Shown here: in pieces, positions 41,612 to 49,657 of the stretch
Numbering within the stretch: position 1 is the first letter of the stretch
How the letters are laid out: every line of letters begins with the position of its first letter
Source: a virus
Direction: 5' to 3' (one strand)
Length of the DNA stretch: 53,225 nt
IMG/VR virus record: IMGVR_UViG_3300047157_000005
Location: 1 to 53,225 of that record
Made by a program: the position numbers and the translations under genes
Notes under the pieces: generated by a model
What the model was told of the DNA's origin: nothing
Databases searched by the model: none
The model's input: the letters and a program-made list of their open reading frames with translations, nothing else

Positions 41612-41641
41612 AAAAAAAAGAGGCGACCCTAAGACCGCCTC
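41612..41641 (-). terminator. Terminator after major capsid gene
   Basis: On the minus strand GAGGCG pairs with CGCCTC around TAG-containing loop bases, followed by eight T (41619-41612). Its sequence is similar to the terminator at 40934, possibly a duplicated element. Confidence 0.8.
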
Positions 41642-41670
41642 GATTAATCAAAATAATTTGATTTATTATA

Positions 41671-42570
41671 TTACGCGCCTTCTGATCCGAAGATACCACG
41701 CCAGTCAGTGAACCCGAAAGAATAACGCTCACGCACTTTGTAGCGCACGTTACCAGTTTCGAAATCACCTTCCATGCCTTTTTTCATAGGCGAGCGTTGG
41801 AACATTTTCAGTCCATCTGGAACATCAGTCTTGATGAAGAATGCATCCGCATCTGTTAGACGACGCATCACATGATAACCTTGTGGTAAGTAACCACCAG
41901 ATTTAATCGCATTGATGTCGTTGTCCGCAGTACCAGTGCGAAGTTGTGATTCCAACAAACGCTCTGCAACAAAAGTGTAAGCTGTTGGGATAACCAACTG
42001 CGTACCTTGAGCGGCAATTCTAAGACCACGATCATCTTTCATATCCGCTATTTGGATAAGAATTGACTCTAGTGATGTCTCAGACAAGTCAGCCGCTGTT
42101 GCTAACGTGTTAGACTGGTTACCATTTTGCGTTGGGTGAGCTGTACTTAAAAGAGTAGTACCATCTCCACCATTTGCAGTAGTTGCGTTATTTAAAACAT
42201 TTGCCGCTTTGATTTCCTTAGTGGAAGCCATTGAGCGTGCAAGTGCTTTTGTATAACGAGAAGCAATTGAGCCATACTGACCATCTTCTTCAGCTTCCTC
42301 AGTAATTGAGAACGCTAAAGCAACTGTTTCATGTTGGTAACGTGCAGTCCATTGTTGACCAGCATCATCATAAGATACTGCTGAACCTTCAGACTTTGTT
42401 GGTGCAGTACCGAAACCAGATAGAAGTACATCTTCTTCAAACGCTTTTTGTGAAGTGTTTGATGAGAAGACTGCTTCATATTCAGCAGGGTAGCTGTCAT
42501 ATTCGAGGCCAAACAAGGTGTTTAGACCTGGCTCAAGCATTTTAGCAAAACTTGCTCTATTCATAGCCAT
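41671..42570 (-). CDS. Major capsid protein
   Basis: 299 residues, the expected size and place (after scaffold and decoration genes). N-terminus MNRASFAKMLEPGLNTLFGL, then an HK97-like run of beta and helix with TARYQHETVALAFSITEEAE, SRYTKALARSMASTKEIKAA, GGDGTTLLSTAHPT, RTGTADNDINAIKSGGYLPQ and the end KVRERYSFGFTDWRGIFG. The FxxEDGxYGxxxSRYTKALARS region is typical of marine podo/sipho coat proteins. Ended by a strong terminator. The gene is intact. Confidence 0.85.
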   Translation of the reverse strand: MAMNRASFAKMLEPGLNTLFGLEYDSYPAEYEAVFSSNTSQKAFEEDVLLSGFGTAPTKSEGSAVSYDDAGQQWTARYQHETVALAFSITEEAEEDGQYGSIASRYTKALARSMASTKEIKAANVLNNATTANGGDGTTLLSTAHPTQNGNQSNTLATAADLSETSLESILIQIADMKDDRGLRIAAQGTQLVIPTAYTFVAERLLESQLRTGTADNDINAIKSGGYLPQGYHVMRRLTDADAFFIKTDVPDGLKMFQRSPMKKGMEGDFETGNVRYKVRERYSFGFTDWRGIFGSEGA

Positions 42571-42585
42571 GATTTAAATCCTTCC

Positions 42586-43138
42586 TTAAATACCAGCGAC
42601 ATTAGTACCAAGAAGGTGTTCGTTAAAGTAACCTCCATGATCGCGTTCGCACCAAAAGCATTGTCAGGTGCATCGTAAAGCGCAACGATCTTGCAAGAAG
42701 CTATTCCTGCCGCCATTGTGCCACTCAGTTCAAATCCAGATTGACCTGTTAAAGTCGAACCTGCCCCTGCAACAACATCACAGCAATTCATGATATTTGT
42801 TTGTGCAGGAGTTCCAGCAGACTGTGCTTTAAACACTGTGTACGGATCATCATATACATAAGCAATGATGTCAGTAGCAACTGTGCCTGAAGGCCAATAC
42901 TCACTGTAAACATATGATCCATCTGCGGCTGTATATGAACACCATCGAATACACCAATGTTGTTGGTTTCTGTTGCAGAATGAGGAGTAATAGTACCAGC
43001 CGCAACAACAATAACCATATCACCTTTGAAGATGTTTTCTGCAAGTCCACTTGCAATAGTATATTTGTTGGTGCGAGGCGCATTACCGCTCATGTGACGA
43101 ATCGGGACAAACCCGAATGCGGCGTCTACATTTGCCAT
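42586..43138 (-). CDS. Head decoration/structural protein (two frame breaks)
   Basis: Starts MANVDAAFGFVPIRHMSGNA and, after repair at about 42938-42950, continues CSYTAADGSYVYSEYWPSGT and DIIAYVYDDPYTVFKAQSAG. A second repair at about 42641-42660 gives the end DHGGYFNEHLLGTNVAGI, stop at 42586. The restored protein has about 183 residues. As written it appears as two overlapping frames, 42788-43138 and 42561-42836. It lies just before the capsid gene and is beta-rich, consistent with a capsid-binding structural protein seen beside coat proteins in marine phages. Confidence 0.72.
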
Positions 43139-43162
43139 TTTTTCGCTCCTATAGCGTTAGAG

Positions 43163-43647
43163 TTAATCGCTCATGGCAGAAAGATTTCTACCGCGACTTG
43201 AGGAAGACTTCCGTTCTTGATAGATTGGTTGTCCGTTACGCCGTCCTAAAGCATCTAGATCACTAGCAATTGATTCATTTTGCTCACCATTCTTACTAGA
43301 ATAGTATTCTTTCATTGATCTATGCCGTTCTTCTGGCATTTCACAAAGCAACATTCCTTCAATTCCAATTGAACCTGCCCACTGTCCGTGATTGATAGTC
43401 GGAAACAACTTACTCTTCACAGTCTCAGCTTTGCGTGCTTCCCATCCTTCACGCATACGTTTGTATACGTTGTCTGGCGTATCCTTCCCTTGAATCGAGG
43501 TAGCTACCCACCTTTGGACGAAACCTGGACGAGCTTCGGGTGCATCCAAAAGTGCTGGGGGTTTCCATGCCGTTTCTTGACGAGCTTGCTCATCGCCTCA
43601 CAGAGTTTCGAGTTTCGTTCTGCGCGCACATTTCTATTCTCAGTCAT
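43163..43647 (-). CDS. Conserved-looking head-region protein, 162 aa (one frame break)
   Basis: The true start is ATG at 43647 (MTENRNVRAERNSKLCEA), overlapping the scaffold stop by one base. One base added near 43591-43599 joins it to DEQARQETAWKPPALLDAPE and FVQRWVATSIQGKDTPDNVY. The rest (IGIEGMLLCEMPEERHRSMK, YSSKNGEQNE) matches a family I recall downstream of scaffold genes in marine phages, of unknown function. No enzyme motif. Confidence 0.7.
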
Positions 43648-44570
43648 TATCTGGCTCCTTTTTGACGCCGTATTTCGGCTTCATATTGTTTAAGACCTTT
43701 TTCATCAGTGATTCCAAGTTCTCTAGCCATTTTGAGTTGTTCTTGCGACATTCTCACTCTATTGCCCTTGTAGTTTGACGAACCGCCTGTAGTTGGGGCG
43801 ACTGGGGGTCTACTTTTTGCTCGTGGTCTACTTGGACTTGATCCCGAAGATAACTCAGGAAAAACTTTTTGTAAACGATTGTTTAGATGATCGTAATATT
43901 CGTCAGAATTTTTGTCGTAACCTTCTAAGTCAAGTTGGACATCAATTGCACGAGCCGCCGCAGTTTCACGTTCAAAGCCAGCGGCATTAAACCAATTGTT
44001 TTGTTGCCACCACGACATAGCTTTTTGTGGAGCTGGGTTTTGCACAGCTTGTTGTGCGCGCCCAACTGTTGGAGATACAGCACGTTGCTGTTGTTGTTGC
44101 TTTTGCATCTCTGCAATTCGCATAGCCGCTCTCATGTCAGCCATTTGCTCTTGGAAGTTTACTTGAGCTTCTGTGTCACCTTCCTCCACAGCCTTGTGTA
44201 AAGCCTGTTTAGTTTGGCTGTAGCGATCATTGAACAGTTGCTCTGCGGATTGCTGAGAGCCTTGCTCTAGTCGCTCTAGTCGTTTCTGAAGCTGTGCATT
44301 TTGCTCTTGTATCTGTCGAGACTGTATCTCAGCGTCTCTACGTTGACTGACAAGTTTTTGAATACGCTTCTGGACTTTCGGCCCATAGTCGTCTTCTTCT
44401 TGTTCTGGCTTTGCTTGTTGCTTTTCTTCTGCAACATCCTTTGCCTCTTCAGCCGCTTCTTGAACTGGATCTTCTACGACTTCGATTTCAAAATCTTCAG
44501 AGCTTCCTTTAGCTCTTTTGATCTCGTCTTCGATTTCTTTCATTACATTGCTTTCTACCATTTGGTTCAC
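43647..44570 (-). CDS. Capsid assembly scaffold protein
   Basis: 307 residues, Glu/Gln/Lys/Ala-rich and mostly helical. Coiled coil at about 60-120 (RIQKLVSQRRDAEIQSRQIQ, LQKRLERLEQGSQQSAEQLF), Gln run around residue 165, a short ordered part (WWQQNNWFNAAGFERETAAA), and a charged C-terminal helix (SQEQLKMARELGITDEKGLK) suited to bind the coat protein. Position between GroES and the capsid block fits. Composition- and context-based call. Confidence 0.75.
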   Translation of the reverse strand: MNQMVESNVMKEIEDEIKRAKGSSEDFEIEVVEDPVQEAAEEAKDVAEEKQQAKPEQEEDDYGPKVQKRIQKLVSQRRDAEIQSRQIQEQNAQLQKRLERLEQGSQQSAEQLFNDRYSQTKQALHKAVEEGDTEAQVNFQEQMADMRAAMRIAEMQKQQQQQRAVSPTVGRAQQAVQNPAPQKAMSWWQQNNWFNAAGFERETAAARAIDVQLDLEGYDKNSDEYYDHLNNRLQKVFPELSSGSSPSRPRAKSRPPVAPTTGGSSNYKGNRVRMSQEQLKMARELGITDEKGLKQYEAEIRRQKGAR

Positions 44571-44980
44571 CCCACATACGCGGCGACTTCAACACCTTCT
44601 GGCAAAATCGATGTTATTTCATCATCATTTAGCAGAAGGAACTTAACGCCTTTTACAACAAGTTTCTGACCAGCATATTTTCCATAGGTTATGCGATCTC
44701 CGACCTTTGGACTTACATCGGCACGCCATCGCTTGCCAGTGTCTCTGTCCCGATACGCTAAATCACCCAAGGCGCAAACTGTGCCATGAGCGGTAAGGTA
44801 TTCTTCATTGTCTTGTGATATTGTTGGCAGATGTAAGCCACCTGCTGTTTTAGTTTTAACCTGATTAGGTTGAACCAAGACCTTCCAATTTAAAGGTATC
44901 GGCAGTTGCTTTGAACTGATCTCTGATTCAGTTTCTTCGTCTTTATATATTCTGTCATGTTGATGAGACACGTTATACAT
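44567..44980 (-). CDS. Co-chaperonin GroES-like protein
   Basis: 137 residues with a GroES (Cpn10) fold pattern: NWKVLVQPNQVKTKTAGGLH (start strand and mobile loop region), GTVCALGDLAYRDRDTGKRW (insertion), VSPKVGDRITYGKYAGQKLV, and the end FLLLNDDEITSILPEGVEVA. Host GroEL would use it to fold the phage capsid protein, as T4 gp31 does. The N-terminal 30 residues are a polar extension. It overlaps the scaffold start by 4 nt. Confidence 0.85.
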   Translation of the reverse strand: MYNVSHQHDRIYKDEETESEISSKQLPIPLNWKVLVQPNQVKTKTAGGLHLPTISQDNEEYLTAHGTVCALGDLAYRDRDTGKRWRADVSPKVGDRITYGKYAGQKLVVKGVKFLLLNDDEITSILPEGVEVAAYVG

Positions 44981-45170
44981 CCTCTTCGTTTATATTTTTA
45001 ATCGTTTCGAGGATAATATCTGACGCTTGCATTAAGCCTTCAGATATACCCACGTTTTTTTGATATGAATTGAAATCGGAAATCCGACCTTCAACCATAC
45101 TTTTAGCTATTTCTAGCTTCTCCTTCTCCAGATTTTTTCGGATCTGTTGGAGCAGATCGCTGACTGTCAT
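44973..45170 (-). CDS. Small helical protein, 65 aa
   Basis: ATG at 45170 has AGGAGG 8 nt upstream; a GTG nine bases earlier is an alternative. A helical charged protein (DLLQQIRKNLEKEKLEIAKS, LMQASDIILETIKNINEEDV). The end overlaps the GroES start by 8 nt. Function unknown. Confidence 0.65.
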   Translation of the reverse strand: MTVSDLLQQIRKNLEKEKLEIAKSMVEGRISDFNSYQKNVGISEGLMQASDIILETIKNINEEDV

Positions 45171-45237
45171 TCTTGACACCTCCTGTCATGGAGACACCTG
45201 TAACATGAACAGTTACGTCTTTACTTTCTGAAGCCAT
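45103..45237 (-). CDS. Putative mini-protein, 44 aa
   Basis: ATG at 45237 overlaps the preceding stop (TAATG) and has GGGAG 6-7 nt upstream. It reads MASESKDVTVHVTGVSMTGG and on to TAA at 45103, overlapping the 65-aa gene by 68 nt in another frame. Ribosome site and coupling favour it; the long overlap argues for caution. Confidence 0.4.
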   Translation of the reverse strand: MASESKDVTVHVTGVSMTGGVKNDSQRSAPTDPKKSGEGEARNS

Positions 45238-45365
45238 TAATATCTCCCTTTTGATTTGGCCTTCTTCTTCTTTACTGTTTTTTTCTTTGTTTTAACAGCT
45301 TTCTTTTTTCCGTACTTCATTTTACTTCCTCCAGTCATTAACTTTCCAAAACTTGCGCGGTTCAT
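45237..45365 (-). CDS. Lys-rich mini-protein sharing MNRASF N-terminus with capsid protein
   Basis: 42 residues: MNRASFGKLMTGGSKMKYGK, then almost pure Lys with Thr/Val. ATG at 45365 overlaps the upstream stop (ATGA). An internal ATG at 45320 with GGAGG 7 nt upstream could give a 27-residue form. The first residues repeat the capsid N-terminus (MNRASFAKML). It probably binds DNA or the capsid interior. Confidence 0.6.
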   Translation of the reverse strand: MNRASFGKLMTGGSKMKYGKKKAVKTKKKTVKKKKAKSKGRY

Positions 45366-45916
45366 CTGTACATTGATCCTGACTTAAAACTAAGTTTACT
45401 TTTTAGCTTACTTAAAAATGTAATAGTAGGTGGAGCGGCTTTTGTCAGTGCCTTTGCAAATCCAGCACCTATTACAGCATCATCTATCCCTCCATACAAA
45501 CGACTTCCTGTTTTTTGCAAAAAATTTCCTTCAATGGGTTCAGTTGATCCAGCGCCATGCGCTAACCCAGTTAAAGCTCCAAATTTAATTGGCCCTACTT
45601 TTTGTAAAGTTTTTGCAATTAATCCAGTTAACGCGGCAGGAACTGAGACAGGAGCAGACATAACCATGCCAGCAACCACTGGAGCAAATCCTGCGGCATC
45701 AATTGCTAGTGCTTTATTTGGGTTTTCGTTTTCATATCTATTAGCACTTTCTACAGCACTTCTTCTAGCTTGCTCAAACTCTTCTCCGCTTATTTGACCA
45801 GTTTTAAATAAGGCTTCCAATTCATCTCCAAAACCAAACAAAAAACTTTGTCCAGCATATCGTGCCGCGCCACCAGAATTTTCTGGAATATTATCTATAA
45901 ATTGTTCATCAGCCAT
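45362..45916 (-). CDS. Virion-region protein with hydrophobic Gly/Ala segments, 184 aa
   Basis: N-terminus acidic with YAGQSFLFGFGDELEALF; the centre holds a hydrophobic helix (AIDAAGFAPVVAGMVMSAPV, VPAALTGLIAKTL) and Gly-rich GALTGLAHGAGSTEPIEGNF; the end is basic (LSKLKSKLSFKSG). This pattern is known in phage internal or ejection proteins that contact membranes. Family not named. Confidence 0.65.
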   Translation of the reverse strand: MADEQFIDNIPENSGGAARYAGQSFLFGFGDELEALFKTGQISGEEFEQARRSAVESANRYENENPNKALAIDAAGFAPVVAGMVMSAPVSVPAALTGLIAKTLQKVGPIKFGALTGLAHGAGSTEPIEGNFLQKTGSRLYGGIDDAVIGAGFAKALTKAAPPTITFLSKLKSKLSFKSGSMYR

Positions 45917-46107
45917 TACACGCTCCCACCTGACAACTCACGCGCCAGTATCTTTAATGTATCCGCAAAGCCTTTATCTAGCTCTTTAGCGGCTATTGCA
46001 AACTTTCTGGGAGAAATGTCATCAGACTTTAGACCACGGCGTTCTAAGAAGCTCTTTGCCGCTCTGATCTCTGCTTGCGCTACTTTTTTAACTGCCGCTT
46101 TAGCCAT
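45916..46107 (-). CDS. Small basic helical protein, 63 aa
   Basis: Lys/Ala/Arg-rich, fully helical pattern (VKKVAQAEIRAAKSFLERRG, DISPRKFAIAAKELDKGFAD). The ATG overlaps the stop of the large frame-broken gene upstream (TAATG). Virion-associated by context; function unknown. Confidence 0.65.
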   Translation of the reverse strand: MAKAAVKKVAQAEIRAAKSFLERRGLKSDDISPRKFAIAAKELDKGFADTLKILARELSGGSV

Positions 46108-48121
46108 TACATTTGATCTCCGTTTTCGTTTTCACCCATACTATTTAACGCACCATAACTAATTATAGGCGCAATCGCCGCAGTAGGTACACCCTTTTTA
46201 ATTACTGACTCTCTAAACTCTGGCGTTATCTTAATACCTCTTGAACTAAAAGGTTCACTAGTATTTAGCCTAGACTGTAATTGGCGGTGGGTCTAAAAAT
46301 ACTTGTCCTATCGGGGGATTTACATCAAACTTTTTAAGAAATTTCTTTAATCTGTTTTGAGTATCGCGTTATATAAAATTTTTCTGTACCTGGCTCTAAA
46401 TCTTCAATATTTTTTCCAGTAACTTTAGCAATTGCCCCTATATCGTCAGGAAATGTTAAATAATCAACATTTGGATTGTTTACAGCATCCAGAATAGATT
46501 TGCCTATTATTTGGTCTACCCACTTGTCTTGAGATGACATAAATGGCGCGCCTGCTTTTTTAAATCCTTGCTCACCACTAAAGTTATCAAGCTCTATTTT
46601 TTTCATTTCGTTTCTGGCGTCAAGTATGTCCATTTTAAGTAACATATTATCAGCATTTAAATTGCCGTAATATCTTCTGAAACCTTCATTTAGCCAATCT
46701 ACTGGCTTTGACGCCATATATTCCTGAACAGCTTCAACGCCCAATGGCTCTCTAGTCCAAGCAGTTTGCATTCTGCGAGCAAGTGGCTGATCAACAATTC
46801 TTTTGTCATCTTTGGCAAGTAAATTTACACCTCTAAACTCGTCAAAGTTGTAAAGTTGATAATGCAAAAACTCCAATTCATCTTCAGTCATTAATGCTGT
46901 ATCTAATGGAAGCTCATCTTTAATCTTAAAGGCTTTTGCCATGTCTTTAAATGTTTCATACTGATCTGATGGGACATTTCTTGTTGGGTTTTTAATTAAT
47001 TTATTTATTTGAAAAATAGCCGCTTCACGCCCAAGTCTACCCAACTCTTCTTGGTTTAAGTTATTGGCAAACATCTTTCGATTATTTTCTCTAAGTTTGT
47101 TAGAGTCAGCTATCATTGCCTTTTCATTTAGTTCGTTAAATCTAGCAACTAATAAACTTTCATCGTAATTTCTGGTTTCAAGTCTAGGTAAGTTTCTTTT
47201 CTTTTCATATATTGGTTCTGGATCAGTAAGATCTTTACCTTGCTGAAGTTGTTGAAATGGATCTGATTGCCCTTCGCCAACATACATAGCTTTTTCACCC
47301 GAACGTGTCGGAAAAATACCTGTTCTGCTGTGCATTACTGTACTAATAGCATCGTCTCCAAAATGACTTACTACCAGCAATCTGATTAGAATATTTATTC
47401 TTCTCTGTTGGATCAAAGTATTGAAATAAATTTTCTGTGTAGTCTTCAGCACCTTCTGGGAAATAATCTGAATATTCCGTGTCACCTGCACCAAAAACTC
47501 TAGGTACTTCTATGTTATTTCGTTGATAAAATGAAGGAGGATCTGCATCATAGGAGTCTTTCAGTGATTGACGTAACCGCCTTGTTAAGTAAGTATCTAA
47601 ATCCATAGAGTCTGAATCGTCAGGATTATTTTTAATCTGTTCAAGAATATCTGAATTAGTATCACCAGAGCTTCCATACGCAACATCAGGTTCAAATGGC
47701 ACTAGATCGTCAGGGTTAGACTTCATAGTATCAAGAATATTTAACTTTTCTTCATTGACCATATCTGTATCTTGCATAACTTCTCTTATAGCCAATTGCC
47801 CTTCTTTCATCTCTGGTCAAAAAATCCGTTTCACCAGTTAATCCTCAGTCAACTTTTCTTGTGTTTATTTCAAGTCTGGGATCATTTTCAGTAAGGTATT
47901 GAATAATTTCACTTTTAGTAACCTTTTTACCTTTAAAGAAATCATCTGCGCCAGACCACTCTAGCTCATCTGACTTTGCTCCATTCCTTAACATCATAGC
48001 CTTTAGCTGTTCGTAAGAGCCTTTTTCTTGCAACAATTCTTTAGCCGCCTTTATGGTTGGACTAAAAAATTTAGCTAAAGCACCTAATACATAGTCAGTA
48101 GGTTTTGACTAAGTTAGCCAT
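46107..48121 (-). CDS. Large polyvalent-type protein, about 670 aa, multiple frame breaks
   Basis: One gene split by indels. From ATG at 48121 (MANLVK) a break at 48101-48107 leads to PTDYVLGALAKFFSPTIKAA, then LEWSGADDFFKGKKVTKSEI. Breaks near 47842-47850 and 47818-47825 lead to MKEGQLAIREVMQDTDMVNE. One T too many at 47359-47363 separates AGSKSF from GDDAISTVMHSRTGIFPTRS. Breaks near 46361-46372 and 46270-46285 lead to the C-terminus (LKKFLKKFDVNPPIGQVFLD, IKITPEFRESVIKKGVPTAA). The WSGxDDFFKGKKVTKxEI segment recalls giant polyvalent phage proteins delivered with DNA. Role inferred. Confidence 0.65.
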
Positions 48122-48122
48122 A

Positions 48123-48380
48123 TCACCACGCCTTACATGACCAGTATCTGGCCTTTGTCTTTGGGCCAGGGTTATCACAATTATGACGCGCTCTGAAGCT
48201 CTTTCTGCGACCTGCCTGTGCTTTCTTAATCTTCATATTGGCATCCCCAAAGGTAACTTTCTTAACTTTATCGCCATCAGTCACATATACAACAGACTTC
48301 TTCTTGCCATAAGATGCTTCACCTTTAGCTATTCTGCGTGGCTTGTTTAGAGTTACAGTTCTACCTTGGTATTTTGCCAT
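48123..48380 (-). CDS. Small basic protein with C-terminal Cys, 85 aa
   Basis: Strongly basic: VTLNKPRRIAKGEASYGKKK, VYVTDGDKVKKVTFGDANMK, then RRKSFRARHNCDNPGPKTKA and the end RYWSCKAW. The GDANMKIKKAQAGRRKSFRA stretch is familiar from marine phage small proteins of unknown function. One of six basic mini-proteins between portal and GroES. Probably nucleic-acid binding; two Cys could bind metal. Confidence 0.7.
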   Translation of the reverse strand: MAKYQGRTVTLNKPRRIAKGEASYGKKKSVVYVTDGDKVKKVTFGDANMKIKKAQAGRRKSFRARHNCDNPGPKTKARYWSCKAW

Positions 48381-49069
48381 TATCGTTTAACTCCTAAATT
48401 AGTTGGGCTTAGTATGCCATCTTCTATATCTTCAGAACCTCTAAGATATTTAAGTTCTACAGGTATAGTTGACCTACCACTTTCTATGCCTTCAATAATC
48501 CTATGGTTGCCTTCAACCACAAATGGCACGCCATCTTCACGCACATGGATAAGAATTGGAGACGCCTCGTAGCCACCCTCTGCAATACTTTCCCTGAGAT
48601 CTTGCATTTTTCTTGCGTCAGGTCTAAAGCTCTCTTCACCCATTGAGCCTCTAACATCTACAAGCATATTTGGATCAATTTCTATTGGCTTGCTAAAGTA
48701 TCCAGTGACACCATCTGAGTTACCTAAGTTTGCCCGATATGTATTTGGAGGTGCATTCTGTTTTGAGCGTTCAGCAAATCTTATTTTGCTTGCAAGCCAA
48801 TCTTCGTTTGGGTTGTCCACTTTCAGTGTAGGTTGTGCATCTTTGGCAATCTGTATTGTAATCGCGTTAGCTTCACGAGGATCGATAACACCTGAACGAG
48901 CGGCAGTTTCCAATGTAGCCTGAATAGCTTCATCAGATGCAGACGCAATGTCATCCGTGTCTATTCCAATTTGCTTTGCAATGTCAGCAAGTTTTTGGTT
49001 GGACTTAACATTAAGACCAAACAACTCACGACCCAGAGACATAGCTAATTTACTTAGGGAGCCAAACAT
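48380..49069 (-). CDS. ParB-like nuclease-domain protein, 229 aa
   Basis: The N-terminal half is helical (LSKLAMSLGRELFGLNVKSN, ASDEAIQATLETAARSGVID). The C-terminal half has the ParB/sulfiredoxin pattern: MQDLRESIAEGGYEASPILI, then VREDGVPFVVEGNHRIIEGI, with the GNHR motif where GxHR is usual. In phage virion regions such domains are parts of polyvalent ejected proteins; they can have nuclease or CTPase activity. The start overlaps the previous stop by one base. Confidence 0.72.
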   Translation of the reverse strand: MFGSLSKLAMSLGRELFGLNVKSNQKLADIAKQIGIDTDDIASASDEAIQATLETAARSGVIDPREANAITIQIAKDAQPTLKVDNPNEDWLASKIRFAERSKQNAPPNTYRANLGNSDGVTGYFSKPIEIDPNMLVDVRGSMGEESFRPDARKMQDLRESIAEGGYEASPILIHVREDGVPFVVEGNHRIIEGIESGRSTIPVELKYLRGSEDIEDGILSPTNLGVKR

Positions 49070-49215
49070 TACTTCTTATGTACTTTCTGAATATCAAATG
49101 ACGCTTTTCTTACAGCACCTTTATGTGGTTTGTATTCGCCCTTCATGAGCTTATAGCCTTTACCAGACTTCATCCAATGGTAACCTTTTGGTGCTTGTAC
49201 TGTCTTCTTAACCAT
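49069..49215 (-). CDS. Basic mini-protein, 48 aa
   Basis: Reads MVKKTVQAPKGYHWMKSGKG, then YKLMKGEYKPHKGAVRKASF. Rich in Lys, Gly, Tyr. It has a normal coupled start (CAT at 49213) and ends in the start codon of the ParB-like gene. I recall this PKGYHWMKxG type in marine phages. Probably DNA- or capsid-binding; unknown. Confidence 0.68.
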   Translation of the reverse strand: MVKKTVQAPKGYHWMKSGKGYKLMKGEYKPHKGAVRKASFDIQKVHKK

Positions 49216-49445
49216 TACTTCTTGCCTTTCCAGCTTATGCGCTTTTTAGATGTCTTTTTCTTAGTGGCTGTTTTACTCGCCTTGCTTTTGCATTGTGCCA
49301 TAGTTGGTCTACATGCTGGGTAACCTCGTTTAGTCTTTGTGCGTGACTTACGACCACAAGGCTTACCTGTCTTGCAGTCAACCCAACCTTTGCCATTGTT
49401 CTGAGAGAACCAAGTTTTTAAGCTGTTACTACTTTTTTTTGGCAC
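49215..49445 (-). CDS. Basic Cys-containing protein, 76 aa, GTG start
   Basis: The only start is GTG at 49445, inside the end of the 55-aa gene. Motif WFSQNNGKGWVDCKTGKPCG, then GYPACRPTMAQCK: four Cys in a CxxxxxPC / ACRPxxxxC order, possibly zinc-binding; Lys-rich tail. Overlaps the upstream gene by 17 nt including an A8 run (49433-49440 on the plus strand as T), so it may be made by frameshift fusion or restart. Confidence 0.65.
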   Translation of the reverse strand: MPKKSSNSLKTWFSQNNGKGWVDCKTGKPCGRKSRTKTKRGYPACRPTMAQCKSKASKTATKKKTSKKRISWKGKK

Positions 49446-49596
49446 TTTTCTTACCCCAATTTTTTGCGCCTACCTTGCGACATTTAACTAAAGCACCTGA
49501 CCCATAAGCAGAAGGCCATGTACCACCATTGCGTGTATATCTGCCTTTTACTTTTCTATAACATGCGTCTCGTTTAGCTTTTTTCTTTGCAGGCAT
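49429..49596 (-). CDS. Basic mini-protein, 55 aa
   Basis: MPAKKKAKRDACYRKVKGRY, then GTWPSAYGSGALVKCRKVGA and KNWGKKSAKKK. Two Cys, many Lys/Arg; a PSAYGSGALVKCRKVGAxxW motif is common in marine phage and virus small proteins of unknown function. AAAGGAA lies before the ATG at 49596. It ends in a homopolymer of eight A (coding strand). Confidence 0.68.
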   Translation of the reverse strand: MPAKKKAKRDACYRKVKGRYTRNGGTWPSAYGSGALVKCRKVGAKNWGKKSAKKK

Positions 49597-49624
49597 TGCC
49601 TCTTTCCTTTTAGTTTAAATTCAC

Positions 49625-49644
49625 TATACTGTATTTCCTATTAG
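49625..49644 (+). promoter_or_regulatory. Weak promoter for plus-strand mini-gene
   Basis: TATACT (49625-49630) could be a -10 with TTTCCT 16 bp upstream; the spacing to the ATG at 49658 is 27 nt and AGAAAGGAA supplies the ribosome site. It is not a copy of the 7-3-7 palindrome promoter. Confidence 0.35.
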
Positions 49645-49657
49645 AAAGGAATATAAA

